Below, piece by piece: positions 63,943 through 64,000 of a stretch of DNA of 64,000 nucleotides. The DNA is taken from NCBI RefSeq assembly GCF_019331715.1, contig NZ_JAHBBG010000003.1, positions 273,507 to 337,506 of the forward strand, in the 5' to 3' direction. Position numbers and translations under genes: made by a program. The stretch comes from Bifidobacterium simiiventris. Its GTDB lineage: Bacteria > Actinomycetota > Actinomycetes > Actinomycetales > Bifidobacteriaceae. A model generated the notes under the pieces. The model was given only the letters and a program-made list of their open reading frames with translations, made no database searches and had not been told where the DNA came from. Every line of letters starts with the position of its first letter. The first letter of the stretch is position 1.

Positions 63943-64000
63943 CTAGTCCGCGTCGGCTTGTGGGGTTTCGTCGTCTTCCGGTTCGACGCCCGCGATCCGG
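63943..64000 (-). CDS. C-terminal end of a minus-strand gene (start outside window)
   Basis: The last 18 codons of a frame open to the right edge read RIAGVEPEDDETPQADAD then stop. The acidic tail and the high-GC codon use suggest a real gene end facing fcl. Too short to name. Confidence 0.4.
   Translation of the reverse strand, partial: RIAGVEPEDDETPQADAD

Overview
The window looks like a chromosomal segment of a high-GC actinobacterium, most probably a Bifidobacterium. The organism call is an inference from base composition, codon usage, a 29-residue actinobacterial bS22-like ribosomal protein, BglG-type PTS control and the style of the exopolysaccharide (EPS) genes. No species is claimed.

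Layout. (1) Positions 1-12 kb hold core metabolism, mostly on the minus strand: an amino-acid ABC binding protein (cut by the left edge), a cupin, a TRZ/ATZ-type amidohydrolase, a divergent S-adenosylhomocysteine-hydrolase-like protein, radA, rpiA, an RNase HI with a long C-terminal tail, and pgm. (2) At 11.8-13.4 kb lies a priming sugar-phosphate transferase, followed at 13.5-18.8 kb by a complete PTS operon (EIIBCA, antiterminator, HPr, EI) with a 29-nt RAT site overlapping a terminator. (3) 18.8-34.9 kb carries a hairpin array, a lipid-kinase-family gene, serS, tRNA-Ser, a HAD hydrolase, a two-component system divergent from a PspC membrane protein, a DUF4125 / TPR-DUF4037 pair, an MFS exporter, tRNA-Pro and lysS. 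(4) 35.1-53.8 kb is an EPS cluster: DUF4012 protein, Wzz/BY-kinase, phosphohexomutase, ManC-like and ManA enzymes, WecG/TagA transferase, pyruvyl transferase, five further glycosyltransferase-like genes, Wzy, Wzx and an acyltransferase. Its middle (about 46.1-50.8 kb) is strikingly AT-rich and was probably acquired by transfer. (5) 53.9-59.3 kb is a scar: a frameshifted MerR/DUF433 antitoxin, a DUF5615-like toxin split by a complete IS256-family element, a DUF4143 ATPase and a Fic protein. (6) 59.4-63.7 kb returns to sugar-nucleotide genes: ugd, an AraC-type regulator, gmd and fcl.

How the parts work together. ManA, the phosphohexomutase, the ManC-like enzyme, Gmd and Fcl could form a route from fructose-6-phosphate to GDP-mannose and GDP-fucose; Ugd would add UDP-glucuronate. 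With the priming transferase, Wzx, Wzy and BY-kinase this predicts a Wzx/Wzy-dependent polysaccharide that may be fucosylated, pyruvylated and O-acylated.

The observations most worth following are: a G9 tract inside the acyltransferase where a one-base change in either direction gives an immediate stop; the SahH-like protein that lacks the usual histidines and lies near a deaminase-like amidohydrolase; the four-unit 50-nt hairpin array after ptsI; a dispersed palindromic repeat that has become coding sequence inside rnhA; the exactly resolvable IS insertion into a toxin gene; and many genes whose -10 box sits 6-8 nt before the ATG with no Shine-Dalgarno, suggesting leaderless mRNAs. All alignments were made by eye.
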